Shown here: positions 16,884 to 25,641 of the stretch, piece by piece
Position numbering within the stretch: position 1 is the stretch's first letter
Layout of the letters: every line of letters starts with the position of its first letter
Assembly: GCF_014168815.1 (NCBI RefSeq)
Contig: NZ_AP021972.1
Span: forward strand, 372,001 to 436,000
Origin: Klebsiella sp. WP3-W18-ESBL-02
Lineage (GTDB): Bacteria; Pseudomonadota; Gammaproteobacteria; Enterobacterales; Enterobacteriaceae
Length of the DNA stretch: 64,000 nucleotides
Direction of reading: 5' to 3'
Program-made: the position numbers and the translations under genes
Notes under the pieces: model-generated
The model's input: the letters and a program-made list of their open reading frames with translations, nothing else
The model's database searches: none
What the model was told of the DNA's origin: nothing

Positions 16884-17725
16884 TTGAGAACCGTCGCGGG
16901 CTGACGATATTCAGCCACACCATGCTGATCCTCGGGATTATCGTGATTCTTTTCCCGCTGTACGTGGCGTTTACGGCGGCCACGCTGGATAACCAGGCCG
17001 TGTTTGAAACGCCGATGACGCTCATTCCTGGCACGCATCTGCTGGAAAATATGCAGGCGATTTGGGTCAACGGCGTGGGTGCCAACAGCGCGCCGTTCTG
17101 GCTGATGATGCTTAACAGCTTCATCATGGCGTTTGCCATTACCGTCGGCAAAATCGCGGTGTCGATGCTCTCCGCCTTCGCCATCGTCTGGTTCCGCTTT
17201 CCGCTGCGTAACCTGTTCTTCTGGATGATCTTTATCACGCTGATGTTACCGGTTGAGGTGCGTATTTTCCCGACGGTTGAAGTGATTGCCAACCTGAAGA
17301 TGCTCGACAGCTACGCGGGGCTGACGCTGCCGCTGATGGCCTCGGCAACCGCAACTTTCCTGTTCCGTCAGTTCTTTATGACCTTGCCGGACGAGTTGAT
17401 TGAGGCGGCGCGAATCGATGGCGCCTCGCCGATGCGTTTCTTTCGCGACATCGTGCTGCCGCTGTCGAAAACCAATCTGGCGGCGCTGTTCGTGATTACC
17501 TTTATTTACGGCTGGAACCAGTATCTCTGGCCACTGCTGATTATTACCGACGTCAATCTCGGCACCGCCGTAGCGGGCATCAAAGGGATGATCGCCACCG
17601 GTGAAGGCACCACGCAGTGGAACCAGGTGATGGCGGCGATGCTGCTGACCCTGATTCCCCCCGTCGTTATCGTTTTAGCCATGCAGAGGGCATTTGTGCG
17701 TGGTTTAGTGGACAGTGAGAAATAA
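16880..17725 (+). CDS. ugpE: Glycerol-3-phosphate ABC transporter permease UgpE
   Basis: UgpE is the second permease, 281 residues, six helices. Its EAA loop is ELIEAARIDGASPMRFFRDIVLPLSK. It pairs with UgpA to form the membrane channel and is followed 2 bp later by ugpC. Confidence 0.97.
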   Translation: MIENRRGLTIFSHTMLILGIIVILFPLYVAFTAATLDNQAVFETPMTLIPGTHLLENMQAIWVNGVGANSAPFWLMMLNSFIMAFAITVGKIAVSMLSAFAIVWFRFPLRNLFFWMIFITLMLPVEVRIFPTVEVIANLKMLDSYAGLTLPLMASATATFLFRQFFMTLPDELIEAARIDGASPMRFFRDIVLPLSKTNLAALFVITFIYGWNQYLWPLLIITDVNLGTAVAGIKGMIATGEGTTQWNQVMAAMLLTLIPPVVIVLAMQRAFVRGLVDSEK

Positions 17726-17727
17726 AA

Positions 17728-18798
17728 ATGGCTGGTTTAAAACTACAGGCAGTAAGCAAAAGCTGGGACGGTAAAACCCAGGTCATTCAACCGCTGACGC
17801 TGGACGTGGCGGACGGGGAGTTTATTGTGATGGTTGGCCCGTCGGGCTGCGGGAAATCGACGCTGCTGCGCATGGTGGCGGGGCTTGAGCGCGTCACCAG
17901 CGGCGATATCTGGATTGACCGTAAACGCGTCACCGAGATGGAGCCGAAGGATCGCGGCATCGCAATGGTGTTCCAGAACTATGCGCTCTATCCGCACATG
18001 AGCGTGGAAGAAAACATGGCCTGGGGGCTGAAAATTCGCGGTCTGGGCAAGGCGCACATTGCTGAGAAGGTCCGGGAAGCGGCGCGCATTCTTGAGCTGG
18101 ATGGGCTATTGAAACGCCGCCCGCGCGAGCTGTCCGGCGGCCAGCGTCAGCGTGTGGCCATGGGCCGCGCCATCGTGCGCGACCCGGCGGTGTTCCTGTT
18201 TGATGAACCGCTTTCCAACCTTGATGCGAAACTGCGCGTGCAGATGCGTCTTGAATTGCAGCAGCTTCACCGCCGCCTGAACACCACCTCGCTGTACGTC
18301 ACCCACGATCAGGTTGAAGCGATGACCCTCGCCCAGCGCGTCATGGTGATGAACAAAGGTATCGCCGAGCAAATCGGCACGCCGGTGGAAGTGTACGAGA
18401 AGCCGGCCAGCCGCTTTGTGGCGAGCTTTATCGGCAGCCCGGCGATGAACCTGCTGGACGGGCGGCTGGACGCGTCCGGCACGCGCTTTGCGCTGGCAAA
18501 CGGTATGCAGCTGTCGCTGCCGGAGACGCGGCGTGAATATGCCGGACGCGCCATGACGCTGGGTATTCGTCCGGAACATATTGCGTTAAGCTCACAGGCG
18601 GAAAACGGCGTGCCGATGGTGGTCGATACGCTGGAAATTTTGGGTGCAGATAACCTGGCGCATGGGCGCTTTGGCGAACAGAAAATGGTGGTGCGTTTAC
18701 CGCATCAGTTACGCCCGCACGCAGGCACTACGCTGTGGCTGCATCTGCCGGACGATCATCTGCACCTCTTCGAAGGTGAAACAGGAATGCGTGTATGA
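17728..18798 (+). CDS. ugpC: Glycerol-3-phosphate ABC transporter ATPase UgpC
   Basis: UgpC is an ATPase of the MalK/UgpC type, 356 residues. Walker A GPSGCGKST is at 37-45, the signature LSGGQRQR at 135-142 and Walker B VFLFDEP at 155-161. A C-terminal TOBE/regulatory domain (about 240-356) contains IRPEHIALSS. MalK-type ATPases often carry regulatory functions in this domain. It overlaps ugpQ by 4 bp. Confidence 0.97.
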   Translation: MAGLKLQAVSKSWDGKTQVIQPLTLDVADGEFIVMVGPSGCGKSTLLRMVAGLERVTSGDIWIDRKRVTEMEPKDRGIAMVFQNYALYPHMSVEENMAWGLKIRGLGKAHIAEKVREAARILELDGLLKRRPRELSGGQRQRVAMGRAIVRDPAVFLFDEPLSNLDAKLRVQMRLELQQLHRRLNTTSLYVTHDQVEAMTLAQRVMVMNKGIAEQIGTPVEVYEKPASRFVASFIGSPAMNLLDGRLDASGTRFALANGMQLSLPETRREYAGRAMTLGIRPEHIALSSQAENGVPMVVDTLEILGADNLAHGRFGEQKMVVRLPHQLRPHAGTTLWLHLPDDHLHLFEGETGMRV

Positions 18799-19535
18799 GC
18801 AACTGGCCTTATCCTCACATCGTCGCCCACCGCGGCGGCGGTAAATTAGCCCCGGAAAACACCCTGGCGGCGATCGACGTGGGCGCGCGCTACGGCCACA
18901 CCATGATTGAGTTTGACGCCAAGCTATCTCAGGACGGTCAGATTTTTTTACTGCATGACGATAACCTTGAGCGCACCAGCAACGGCTGGGGCGTAGCGGG
19001 CGATCTCAGTTGGCAGGATCTGCTGCGTGTGGATGCGGGAAGCTGGTTCAGCAGCGCTTTTAAGGGCGAGCCGCTGCCGCTGCTGTCTGAGGTGGCGGAA
19101 CGCTGCCGTCGGCATGGCATGATGGCTAATATTGAAATTAAACCGACGACCGGCTGTGGGCCGCTGACCGGTAAAACGATCGCGCTGGCCGCCCGTGAGC
19201 TGTGGAACGATATGACGCCGCCGCTGCTGTCGTCGTTTGAAATCGATGCGCTTGAGGCCGCGCAGCTCGCGGCCCCCGAGCTGCCGCGCGGTTTGCTGCT
19301 GGATGAGTGGCGGGATGACTGGCAGACGCTGACCTCACGCCTGGGCTGCGTCTCCATTCACCTTAATCACCGTGTGCTGGATGAAGCGCGGGTGGACGCG
19401 CTGCGCGCTGCCGGGCTGAAGATTCTGGTGTATACGGTAAACAATCCCCAGCGCGCACGGGAGCTGCTGCGCTGGGGCGTAAACTGCATCTGTACCGATG
19501 CGATTGACGTGATAGGACCCGACTTCCAGCCTTAA
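18795..19535 (+). CDS. ugpQ: Cytoplasmic glycerophosphodiester phosphodiesterase UgpQ
   Basis: UgpQ hydrolyses imported glycerophosphodiesters to glycerol-3-phosphate and an alcohol. It has 246 residues. GDPD motifs are AHRGGGKLAPENTLAA (His12), the metal-binding IEFDAKLSQDG (Glu39, Asp41) and LLHDDNLERTSNG (His54). There is no signal peptide, in line with a cytoplasmic enzyme that acts during uptake. Its stop codon overlaps that of the convergent yhhA by 3 bp. Confidence 0.97.
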   Translation: MSNWPYPHIVAHRGGGKLAPENTLAAIDVGARYGHTMIEFDAKLSQDGQIFLLHDDNLERTSNGWGVAGDLSWQDLLRVDAGSWFSSAFKGEPLPLLSEVAERCRRHGMMANIEIKPTTGCGPLTGKTIALAARELWNDMTPPLLSSFEIDALEAAQLAAPELPRGLLLDEWRDDWQTLTSRLGCVSIHLNHRVLDEARVDALRAAGLKILVYTVNNPQRARELLRWGVNCICTDAIDVIGPDFQP

Positions 19536-19852
19536 TAGGATTTGAGCATGCCGCCGTTGTTATTGGGCAACGGCTGCTGCTGATTGAGCATCCCGGGCTG
19601 CGCCTGCTGGACGCGCTGCTGGTTAGCTTTGAGCTGGTTTTGCAGATGCTGCTGCTGTTGCTGCGTCTGCACCTGCCGCTGCTGGTTCAGCATGCCTTTC
19701 TGCTGCTGCTGTTGGTTGAGCATGCGTGACTGCATCCGCTGCTGGCTGGGAATTTCGTAGCCCGGCTGGTTTGGGTTGTTGTCAACGTTCAGCGGTGCGG
19801 CCAGCGCGGCGAACGGCAAGAACGCCGCGACAATCAGTAATCGTTTCATCAT
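19532..19852 (-). CDS. yhhA: DUF2756 family protein YhhA, glutamine-rich, short form
   Basis: This is a small secreted protein of unknown function. The signal peptide MKRLLIVAAFLPFAALA is followed by NNPNQPGYEIPSQQRMQSRM as in E. coli YhhA, then a Gln-rich stretch with repeated MLNQQQ motifs. The protein has 106 residues against about 146 in E. coli, with the C-terminal part missing and ending GGMLKSY. AAGGAGGAAAG precedes tandem ATGs, so the start may be one codon later. The stop overlaps the ugpQ stop. Confidence 0.85.
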   Translation of the reverse strand: MMKRLLIVAAFLPFAALAAPLNVDNNPNQPGYEIPSQQRMQSRMLNQQQQQKGMLNQQRQVQTQQQQQHLQNQLKANQQRVQQAQPGMLNQQQPLPNNNGGMLKSY

Positions 19853-19965
19853 CTTTCCTCCTTGTAGGGGATACTCTAAGTTTACTCCTTTCCCACCGTC
19901 ACGAGGATTATTTCAGCATTATGAACCAGGCTTAGTGCGGACCATACCTGCATGTCTGGAGAATA

Positions 19966-21720
19966 ATGATGATGATAACGCTGACGTTTTTACGCCGGGT
20001 TGCGCTTGCCGCCCTGCTCTCAGGAAGCTGTTTTAGCGCGCTGGCGGCCCCGCCTCCGCCTCCGCCCCCGGTATCTTACGGCGTGGAAGAAGATGTGTTT
20101 CATCCCGTACGGGCCCAAAAGGGGATTGTGGCATCCGTCGATGCAGCAGCCACCCGCGTGGGCGTGGATATTCTGCGTCAGGGCGGTAATGCCGTCGATG
20201 CGGCGGTGGCGGTGGGCTACGCGCTGGCGGTCACGCACCCGCAGGCCGGTAATCTCGGCGGCGGCGGGTTTATGCTGTTGCGTACCAAAGACGGTAAAAC
20301 TACGGCGATCGACTTTCGTGAAATGGCCCCGGAGCAGGCTTCTCGCGATATGTTCCTAGATGAGCACGGCAACCCGGACAGTAAAAAATCGCTGACATCG
20401 CATTTGGCTTCAGGCACGCCGGGTACCGTTGCGGGCTTTTCACTGGCGCTGGAAAAATACGGCACGATGCCGCTCAATAAAGTGATCCACCCGGCGATGA
20501 AGCTGGCGAAAGACGGCTTTATCGTGAACGATGCGCTGGCCGACGATCTCAAGACTTACGGTAGTGAAGTGCTACCGAATCACGCCAATAGCAAAGCTAT
20601 TTTCTGGAAAAACGGTGAGCCGCTGAAAAAAGGCGACAAGCTGGTGCAGGCTAATCTGGCGCAAAGCCTGGCGTTGATTGCCGAACACGGCCCGGATGCC
20701 TTCTACAAAGGGGCGATTGCCGATCAGATTGCCGATGAAATGCACAAAAACGGCGGGCTGATGAGCAAGGCGGATCTGGCTCGTTATAAGGCCATCGAAC
20801 GCACGCCGATTAGCGGTACCTATCGGGGCTATGAAATCTTCTCTATGCCGCCGCCGTCCTCCGGCGGGATCCATATCGTGCAGATCCTGAATATCCTTGA
20901 GAACGTCGACCTGCATCAATACGGCTTCGGCAGCGCCGACGCGATGCAACTGATGGCGGAAGCGGAAAAACGCGCCTATGCCGACCGCTCAGAATATCTT
21001 GGTGACCCGGATTTTGTGAAGGTGCCGTGGCAGGCGCTGACCAACAAAGCCTACGCTAAATCGATAGCCGACCAGATTGACATCAACAAAGCCAAACCCT
21101 CCAGCCAGATAAAACCCGGCAAGCTGGCGCCATATGAAAGTAACCAGACCACCCATTTCTCAGTAGTGGATAAAGACGGCAACGCGGTGGCGGTAACCTA
21201 TACCCTCAATACCACCTTCGGTACCGGCATTGTGGCGGGGAACACCGGCATTCTGCTGAATAATGAAATGGATGACTTCTCCGCCAAGCCCGGCGTGCCG
21301 AACGTGTATGGTCTGGTGGGCGGTGATGCCAACGCGGTAGAGGCAAGAAAACGCCCGCTGTCGTCGATGTCGCCGACCATCGTGGTGAAAGACGGTAAAA
21401 CCTGGCTGGTCACCGGTAGCCCGGGTGGGAGCCGCATTATTACTACGGTGCTGCAAATGATCGTGAACAGCATTGATTTTGGGATGAACGTCGCTGAGGC
21501 GACCAATGCGCCGCGCTTCCACCACCAGTGGTTGCCGGACGAGCTGCGGGTTGAGAAGGGGTTCAGCCCGGATACGCTTAAACTGCTGGAAACGAAAGGG
21601 CAGAAGGTGGCGGTGAAAGAGGCCATGGGCAGCACGCAGAGCATTATGGTCGACCCGGACGGCACGCTGTACGGTGCGTCCGACCCGCGTTCGCCGGATG
21701 ACTTAACCGCAGGGTTCTAG
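19966..21720 (+). CDS. ggt: Gamma-glutamyltranspeptidase Ggt
   Basis: Ggt is a periplasmic enzyme that cleaves the gamma-glutamyl bond of glutathione and transfers or hydrolyses it. The 584-residue precursor has a signal peptide ending near SCFSALA, followed by an unusual run of seven prolines after AAP. The autocatalytic cleavage/nucleophile Thr is T395 in NQTTHFSVVDKDGNAVA (T391 in E. coli numbering), and PGGSRIITTVLQ and the oxyanion PLSSMSPTIV segment are intact. Three consecutive ATGs allow a start at 19966, 19969 or 19972. Confidence 0.96.
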   Translation: MMMITLTFLRRVALAALLSGSCFSALAAPPPPPPPVSYGVEEDVFHPVRAQKGIVASVDAAATRVGVDILRQGGNAVDAAVAVGYALAVTHPQAGNLGGGGFMLLRTKDGKTTAIDFREMAPEQASRDMFLDEHGNPDSKKSLTSHLASGTPGTVAGFSLALEKYGTMPLNKVIHPAMKLAKDGFIVNDALADDLKTYGSEVLPNHANSKAIFWKNGEPLKKGDKLVQANLAQSLALIAEHGPDAFYKGAIADQIADEMHKNGGLMSKADLARYKAIERTPISGTYRGYEIFSMPPPSSGGIHIVQILNILENVDLHQYGFGSADAMQLMAEAEKRAYADRSEYLGDPDFVKVPWQALTNKAYAKSIADQIDINKAKPSSQIKPGKLAPYESNQTTHFSVVDKDGNAVAVTYTLNTTFGTGIVAGNTGILLNNEMDDFSAKPGVPNVYGLVGGDANAVEARKRPLSSMSPTIVVKDGKTWLVTGSPGGSRIITTVLQMIVNSIDFGMNVAEATNAPRFHHQWLPDELRVEKGFSPDTLKLLETKGQKVAVKEAMGSTQSIMVDPDGTLYGASDPRSPDDLTAGF

Positions 21721-21736
21721 TTGACCCTAACGTTAA

Positions 21737-21759
21737 CCCTCTCCCCGTAAGGGAGAGGG
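21737..21759. terminator. GC-rich hairpin between convergent ggt and yhhY
   Basis: The stem CCCTCTCCC/GGGAGAGGG with a short loop lies 15 bp after the ggt stop. There is no T tract. This hairpin sequence is a recurrent intergenic repeat in enteric genomes and may act as a weak bidirectional terminator or mRNA-end stabiliser. Confidence 0.6.
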
Positions 21760-21765
21760 AGCCGT

Positions 21766-22263
21766 TCAGTGCGCCGTCTTCAGCCGCGCCATAAAGTAGG
21801 CATCGACATACTCACCGTTACGCAGCGCGTAGCGCTTACCGGTGCCTTCAATGTCAAAACCGAACTTACGGTACAGCGCCAGCGCCGCGGGGTTATCGAC
21901 GAAGACCGTCAGTTCGATGCGCTCGACGCGCAGCCAGTTGTCGCACAGGTTGATCATTTCACGCATCAGCGCGCTGCCCACCCCGCGCCCCTGAAAGTCG
22001 GCGGAAATACTGGTGCCGAAGGTGGCGACGTGGCTGCGGCGCGGGTTATCCGCCACATCCAGCACCAGATGGCCGACCACCTGCTCGTCGATGCAGGCCA
22101 CCAGATGTCGACGGCCTGGACGCGGTTTTAGTCGTTCTTCCCACATTTCCATGGCCGGATGAGGAATTTGTAGCGTGTCATGATAAACCCCCGGATGTGC
22201 GGTGATGCGGCGTAAAGGTTCAGCATCTCTGGCTTCGGCGTGGCGTATCACAATATCGCTCAT
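21766..22263 (-). CDS. yhhY: GNAT N-acetyltransferase YhhY
   Basis: The protein has 165 residues and the GNAT fold. The acetyl-CoA motif is DFQGRGVGSALMREMI, followed by RIELTVFVDNPAALALYRKFGFDIEGTGKRYALRNGEYVDAYFMAR. E. coli YhhY acetylates some amino acids, such as Met and Phe. The role here is transferred from that family member. It is separated from yhhX by ryhB. Confidence 0.93.
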   Translation of the reverse strand: MSDIVIRHAEARDAEPLRRITAHPGVYHDTLQIPHPAMEMWEERLKPRPGRRHLVACIDEQVVGHLVLDVADNPRRSHVATFGTSISADFQGRGVGSALMREMINLCDNWLRVERIELTVFVDNPAALALYRKFGFDIEGTGKRYALRNGEYVDAYFMARLKTAH

Positions 22264-22360
22264 TCATCTTATCCTCTGTGGTTGATAGTCATCTTTACCA
22301 TCATTGATTTTAAAATGTGCGTCAATGCGCTTTTTTTGCAAAAAAGTGTTGGACAAGTGC

Positions 22361-22379
22361 GAATGAGAATGATTATTAT
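22361..22379 (+). promoter_or_regulatory. Fur box and promoter of ryhB
   Basis: GAATGAGAATGATTATTAT matches the 19-bp Fur consensus at most positions. It overlaps a TATTAT -10 (22374-22379) and lies downstream of TTGGAC (22349-22354). Iron-loaded Fur would block this promoter. Confidence 0.85.
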
Positions 22380-22385
22380 TGTCCT

Positions 22386-22478
22386 GCATTCAGGGCGTCC
22401 TTGCGGAGTACCTGAAAGCACGACATTGCTCACATTGCTTCCAGTATTACTTTAGCCAGCTTAACGCTGGCTTTTTTT
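22386..22478 (+). ncRNA. ryhB: RyhB small regulatory RNA
   Basis: About 93 nt with the RyhB core (AAAGCACGACATTGCTCACA, then TTGCTTCCAGTATTACTT) and a final hairpin AGCCAGC/GCTGGCT with a T tract at 22471-22478. It is an Hfq-dependent sRNA that represses mRNAs of iron-using proteins when iron is low. The first stem region (TTCAGGGCGTCCTTGCGGAGTACC) differs from E. coli, but the target-pairing core is kept. It lies between yhhY and yhhX, as in E. coli. The 5' end is estimated from the promoter. Confidence 0.95.
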
Positions 22479-22529
22479 TGCCTGTCGTTGCGCTATGGTG
22501 TTCAGTAAACACTTCAAAAGGACTGAACC

Positions 22530-23561
22530 ATGACTCTACACTGTGCCTTCATTGGCTTTGGCAAAAGCACCACTCGCTACCATCTTCCCTACGTTCTGCA
22601 CCGTAAAGCCGATTGGCACGTGGCGCACATCTATCGCCGTAGCCCAAAGCCGGACGAACAGGCGCCGCAGTATGCGCACATCCACTTTACCAGTGAGCTC
22701 GACGACATCCTGAACGATCCGCAGGTGAAGCTGGTGGTGGTGTGTACCCACGCCGACAGCCACTTTGAGTACGCGAAAAAAGCGCTGGAAGCGGGTAAAA
22801 ATGTTCTGGTTGAAAAACCGTTCACCCCGACGCTGGCCGAAGCTAAAGAACTGTTTGCACTGGCGAAAAGTAAAGGCCTGACGATTTCGCCTTACCAAAA
22901 TCGCCGCTTTGATTCCTGTTTCCTGACCACGAAAAAAGTCATCGAAAGCGGCAAGCTTGGGCAGATTGTGGAAATTGAGAGCCACTTTGACAACTATCGC
23001 CCCGTAGACGCGGGTCAACCGGGGCTGCCGCAGGATGGCGTGTTTTATGGCCTTGGCGTGCATACGCTGGACCAAATCATTGCGCTGTTCGGCCGCCCGC
23101 AGCAGGTTTCTTATGACATCCGCCACCTGCGTAACAAAGCTAACCCGGATGATACCTTCGAAGCGCAGCTGTTCTATGGCGACCTGAAAGCCATCGTCAA
23201 AAGCAGCCATCTGGTGAAGCTGGCCTACCCGAAATTTATCGTCCACGGTCATAAAGGGTCATTTATCAAATACGGTATCGATCAGCAGGAAACCAGCCTG
23301 AAGGCGAATATCATGCCGGGAGAACCGGGTTTTGGCGCTGACAATAGCGTAGGCCTGCTGGAATACGTCGATGATGACGGCAATACCGTACGCGAAGAGG
23401 TCATGATTGAAACCGGCGACTACGGGCGCGTATACGATGCGCTGTATGACACCCTCGTCAACGGTCGCGAGAACTTCGTCAGTGAATCTGATGCTCTGAC
23501 GAATATGGAGATACTCGAACGCGGCTTTGCGCAGCCTTCTCCGGCTACGATAACCCTCTAA
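22530..23561 (+). CDS. yhhX: Gfo/Idh/MocA family oxidoreductase YhhX
   Basis: The protein has 343 residues and belongs to a family of NAD(P)-dependent oxidoreductases with unknown substrate. The N-terminal Rossmann motif starts CAFIGFGKSTTRYHLPY. The family motif EKPFTPT, with its catalytic-type Lys, lies near residue 96, and GVHTLDQIIALFG is the second conserved segment. It lies directly downstream of ryhB in the same direction, so some read-through control by Fur is possible. Confidence 0.93.
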   Translation: MTLHCAFIGFGKSTTRYHLPYVLHRKADWHVAHIYRRSPKPDEQAPQYAHIHFTSELDDILNDPQVKLVVVCTHADSHFEYAKKALEAGKNVLVEKPFTPTLAEAKELFALAKSKGLTISPYQNRRFDSCFLTTKKVIESGKLGQIVEIESHFDNYRPVDAGQPGLPQDGVFYGLGVHTLDQIIALFGRPQQVSYDIRHLRNKANPDDTFEAQLFYGDLKAIVKSSHLVKLAYPKFIVHGHKGSFIKYGIDQQETSLKANIMPGEPGFGADNSVGLLEYVDDDGNTVREEVMIETGDYGRVYDALYDTLVNGRENFVSESDALTNMEILERGFAQPSPATITL

Positions 23562-23687
23562 CATCAGCACCGTTGGCGTCTCTAATCTTATTCATATTTT
23601 TTGACTAGAGGCGTCAATTTTCACCCACTATCATCCTGCACGATTTACGTCCAAACTGGTTTCATCGAAAACATGAGGGGGTAACAA

Positions 23688-24383
23688 ATGATTTTCTTAC
23701 GCAAAGCAAATGAACGTGGTCACGCGAATCATGGTTGGCTGGACTCCTGGCATACCTTCTCTTTTGCCGACTACTACGATCCAAATTACATGGGCTTCTC
23801 CGCGCTGCGCGTCATTAACGATGACGTGATTGACGCCGGTCAGGGCTTCGGGACCCACCCGCATAAAGACATGGAAATTCTGACCTACGTGCTGGAAGGC
23901 GCGGTAGAGCATCAGGACAGCATGGGCAACAAAGAACAGGTGCCGGCGGGTGAGTTCCAGATTATGAGTGCGGGCACCGGCGTGCGTCACTCCGAGTACA
24001 ACCCGAGCGCCACCGATAAGCTGCACCTGTACCAGATCTGGATTATTCCAGAAAAAACCGGCATCACGCCGCGCTATGAACAGCGCCGCTTCGACGCTGC
24101 GCAGGGTAAACAACTGGTGCTGTCGCCGGACGCCCGTGAAGGCTCGCTGAAGGTTTATCAGGATATGGAGCTGTACCGCTGGGCGCTGGCAAAGGGTGAA
24201 CAGTCGGTTCATCAGATTGCCGCCGACCGCCGCGTATGGATTCAGGTCGTGAAAGGCGAAGTGAGCATTAATGGCACCAAAGCCACCACCAGCGATGGTC
24301 TGGCTATTTGGGATGAACAGGCCATTTCGGTCCATGCCGATAGCGAAAGCGAAATTTTGCTCTTCGATCTGCCGCCAGTTTGA
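23688..24383 (+). CDS. yhhW: Pirin family quercetin 2,3-dioxygenase YhhW
   Basis: This is a bicupin protein of 231 residues. The metal ligands of pirin-type proteins are present: His57 and His59 (GTHPHKDME), His101 and Glu103 (GVRHSEYN). E. coli YhhW cleaves quercetin in vitro; its physiological substrate is unknown. The RBS GAGGGGG precedes the ATG. Confidence 0.93.
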   Translation: MIFLRKANERGHANHGWLDSWHTFSFADYYDPNYMGFSALRVINDDVIDAGQGFGTHPHKDMEILTYVLEGAVEHQDSMGNKEQVPAGEFQIMSAGTGVRHSEYNPSATDKLHLYQIWIIPEKTGITPRYEQRRFDAAQGKQLVLSPDAREGSLKVYQDMELYRWALAKGEQSVHQIAADRRVWIQVVKGEVSINGTKATTSDGLAIWDEQAISVHADSESEILLFDLPPV

Positions 24384-24401
24384 TCAGGCTTAAATAATTA
24401 G

Positions 24402-24433
24402 CGCAACCTCCCCAATCTAGCGGGGAGGTTGCG
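24402..24433 (+). terminator. Hairpin downstream of yhhW
   Basis: A perfect 12-bp stem CGCAACCTCCCC/GGGGAGGTTGCG (24402-24413 and 24422-24433) with an 8-nt loop lies 18 bp after yhhW. There is no T tract, so efficiency is unclear. Confidence 0.6.
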
Positions 24434-24485
24434 TCATCTCCGTGGTAAACTTCAAAAATACTTCACATTTGTTTGCCTTTGGACG

Positions 24486-25481
24486 ATGAAAAAGAAAAGA
24501 CCCGTACTGCAGGATGTTGCCGACCGCGTGGGCGTCACCAAAATGACGGTTAGCCGTTTTTTACGTAATCCGGAGCAAGTGTCTGAAGCGTTACGCGGCA
24601 AAATTGCAGCGGCGCTGGACGATCTGGGCTACATCCCCAACCGGGCCCCCGATATTCTCTCCAATGCGACCAGTCGCGCCATCGGCGTGCTATTACCCTC
24701 ATTAACAAACCAGGTTTTCGCTGAAGTGCTGCGCGGCGTGGAAAGCGTTACCGACGCCCACGGCTACCAGACGATGCTGGCTCACTACGGCTATAAGCCG
24801 GAGATGGAGCAGGAGCGTCTGGAATCCATGCTCTCCTGGAACATCGACGGTCTGATTCTCACCGAACGCACCCACACGCCCCGCACGCTCAAGATGATTG
24901 AGGTGGCCGGTATTCCGGTCGTCGAGCTGATGGACAGCCAGTCGCCATGCCTCGATATTGCCGTTGGTTTTGATAACTTTGAAGCCGCACGGCAGATGAC
25001 GGCGGCGATTATCGCCCGCGGCCATCGGCACATCGCCTATTTAGGCGCGCGTCTTGATGAACGTACTATCATCAAACAAAAGGGCTACGAGCAGGCCATG
25101 CTTGACGCTGGCCTCACGCCGTACAGCGTGATGGTTGAGCAGTCGTCGTCGTACACCTCGGGCATTGAGCTGATGCGCCAGGCGCGACGTGAATTCTCGC
25201 AGCTTGACGGTATTTTCTGCACCAACGATGACCTGGCCGTCGGCGCCGCATTTGAATGCCAGCGTCTGGGGCTGAAGATCCCGGATGACATCGCGATTGC
25301 CGGTTTCCACGGTCACGATATCGGCCAGGTGATGGAGCCGCGCCTCGCCAGCGTACTGACGCCGCGTGAGCGTATGGGGCGTATCGGGGCAGAGCGCCTG
25401 TTAGCGCGCATTCGTGGTGAAGCAGTTACGCCAAAAATGTTAGATTTAGGTTTCACTTTGTCACCGGGCGGTTCTATTTAG
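24486..25481 (+). CDS. gntR: Gluconate operon repressor GntR (LacI family)
   Basis: GntR represses gluconate uptake and phosphorylation genes and is released by gluconate. It has 331 residues, as in E. coli. The LacI-type helix-turn-helix is at about 7-26 (LQDVADRVGVTKMTVSRFLRNPEQVS), followed by the hinge and a periplasmic-binding-protein-like sugar domain. The start at 24486 gives MKKKRPVLQD; an upstream in-frame ATG at 24429 would put 19 residues before the DNA-binding domain and is rejected. Operators for it are visible before gntK and gntT. Confidence 0.96.
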   Translation: MKKKRPVLQDVADRVGVTKMTVSRFLRNPEQVSEALRGKIAAALDDLGYIPNRAPDILSNATSRAIGVLLPSLTNQVFAEVLRGVESVTDAHGYQTMLAHYGYKPEMEQERLESMLSWNIDGLILTERTHTPRTLKMIEVAGIPVVELMDSQSPCLDIAVGFDNFEAARQMTAAIIARGHRHIAYLGARLDERTIIKQKGYEQAMLDAGLTPYSVMVEQSSSYTSGIELMRQARREFSQLDGIFCTNDDLAVGAAFECQRLGLKIPDDIAIAGFHGHDIGQVMEPRLASVLTPRERMGRIGAERLLARIRGEAVTPKMLDLGFTLSPGGSI

Positions 25482-25490
25482 CCCTAACAA

Positions 25491-25600
25491 ATTTGAACTA
25501 GATCACACATATTCACTCAGAATTCACTTCCGGCACGAATGGTTATTGCTTATCCAGTTGCCCGGCGGGACAATGTTACCGATAACAGTTACCCGTAACA
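25491..25600 (+). promoter_or_regulatory. gntKU control region: CRP site and two GntR operators
   Basis: A CRP-like site TTTGA-N6-TCACA lies at 25492-25507. Two GntR-type palindromes follow: TGTTACCGATAACA at 25574-25587 and GTTACCCGTAAC at 25588-25599. They suit glucose repression and gluconate induction of gntKU. Confidence 0.82.
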
Positions 25601-25641
25601 ATTACCCGAATCACATTGCTAGTGCCCAACAGGAGGACGCC

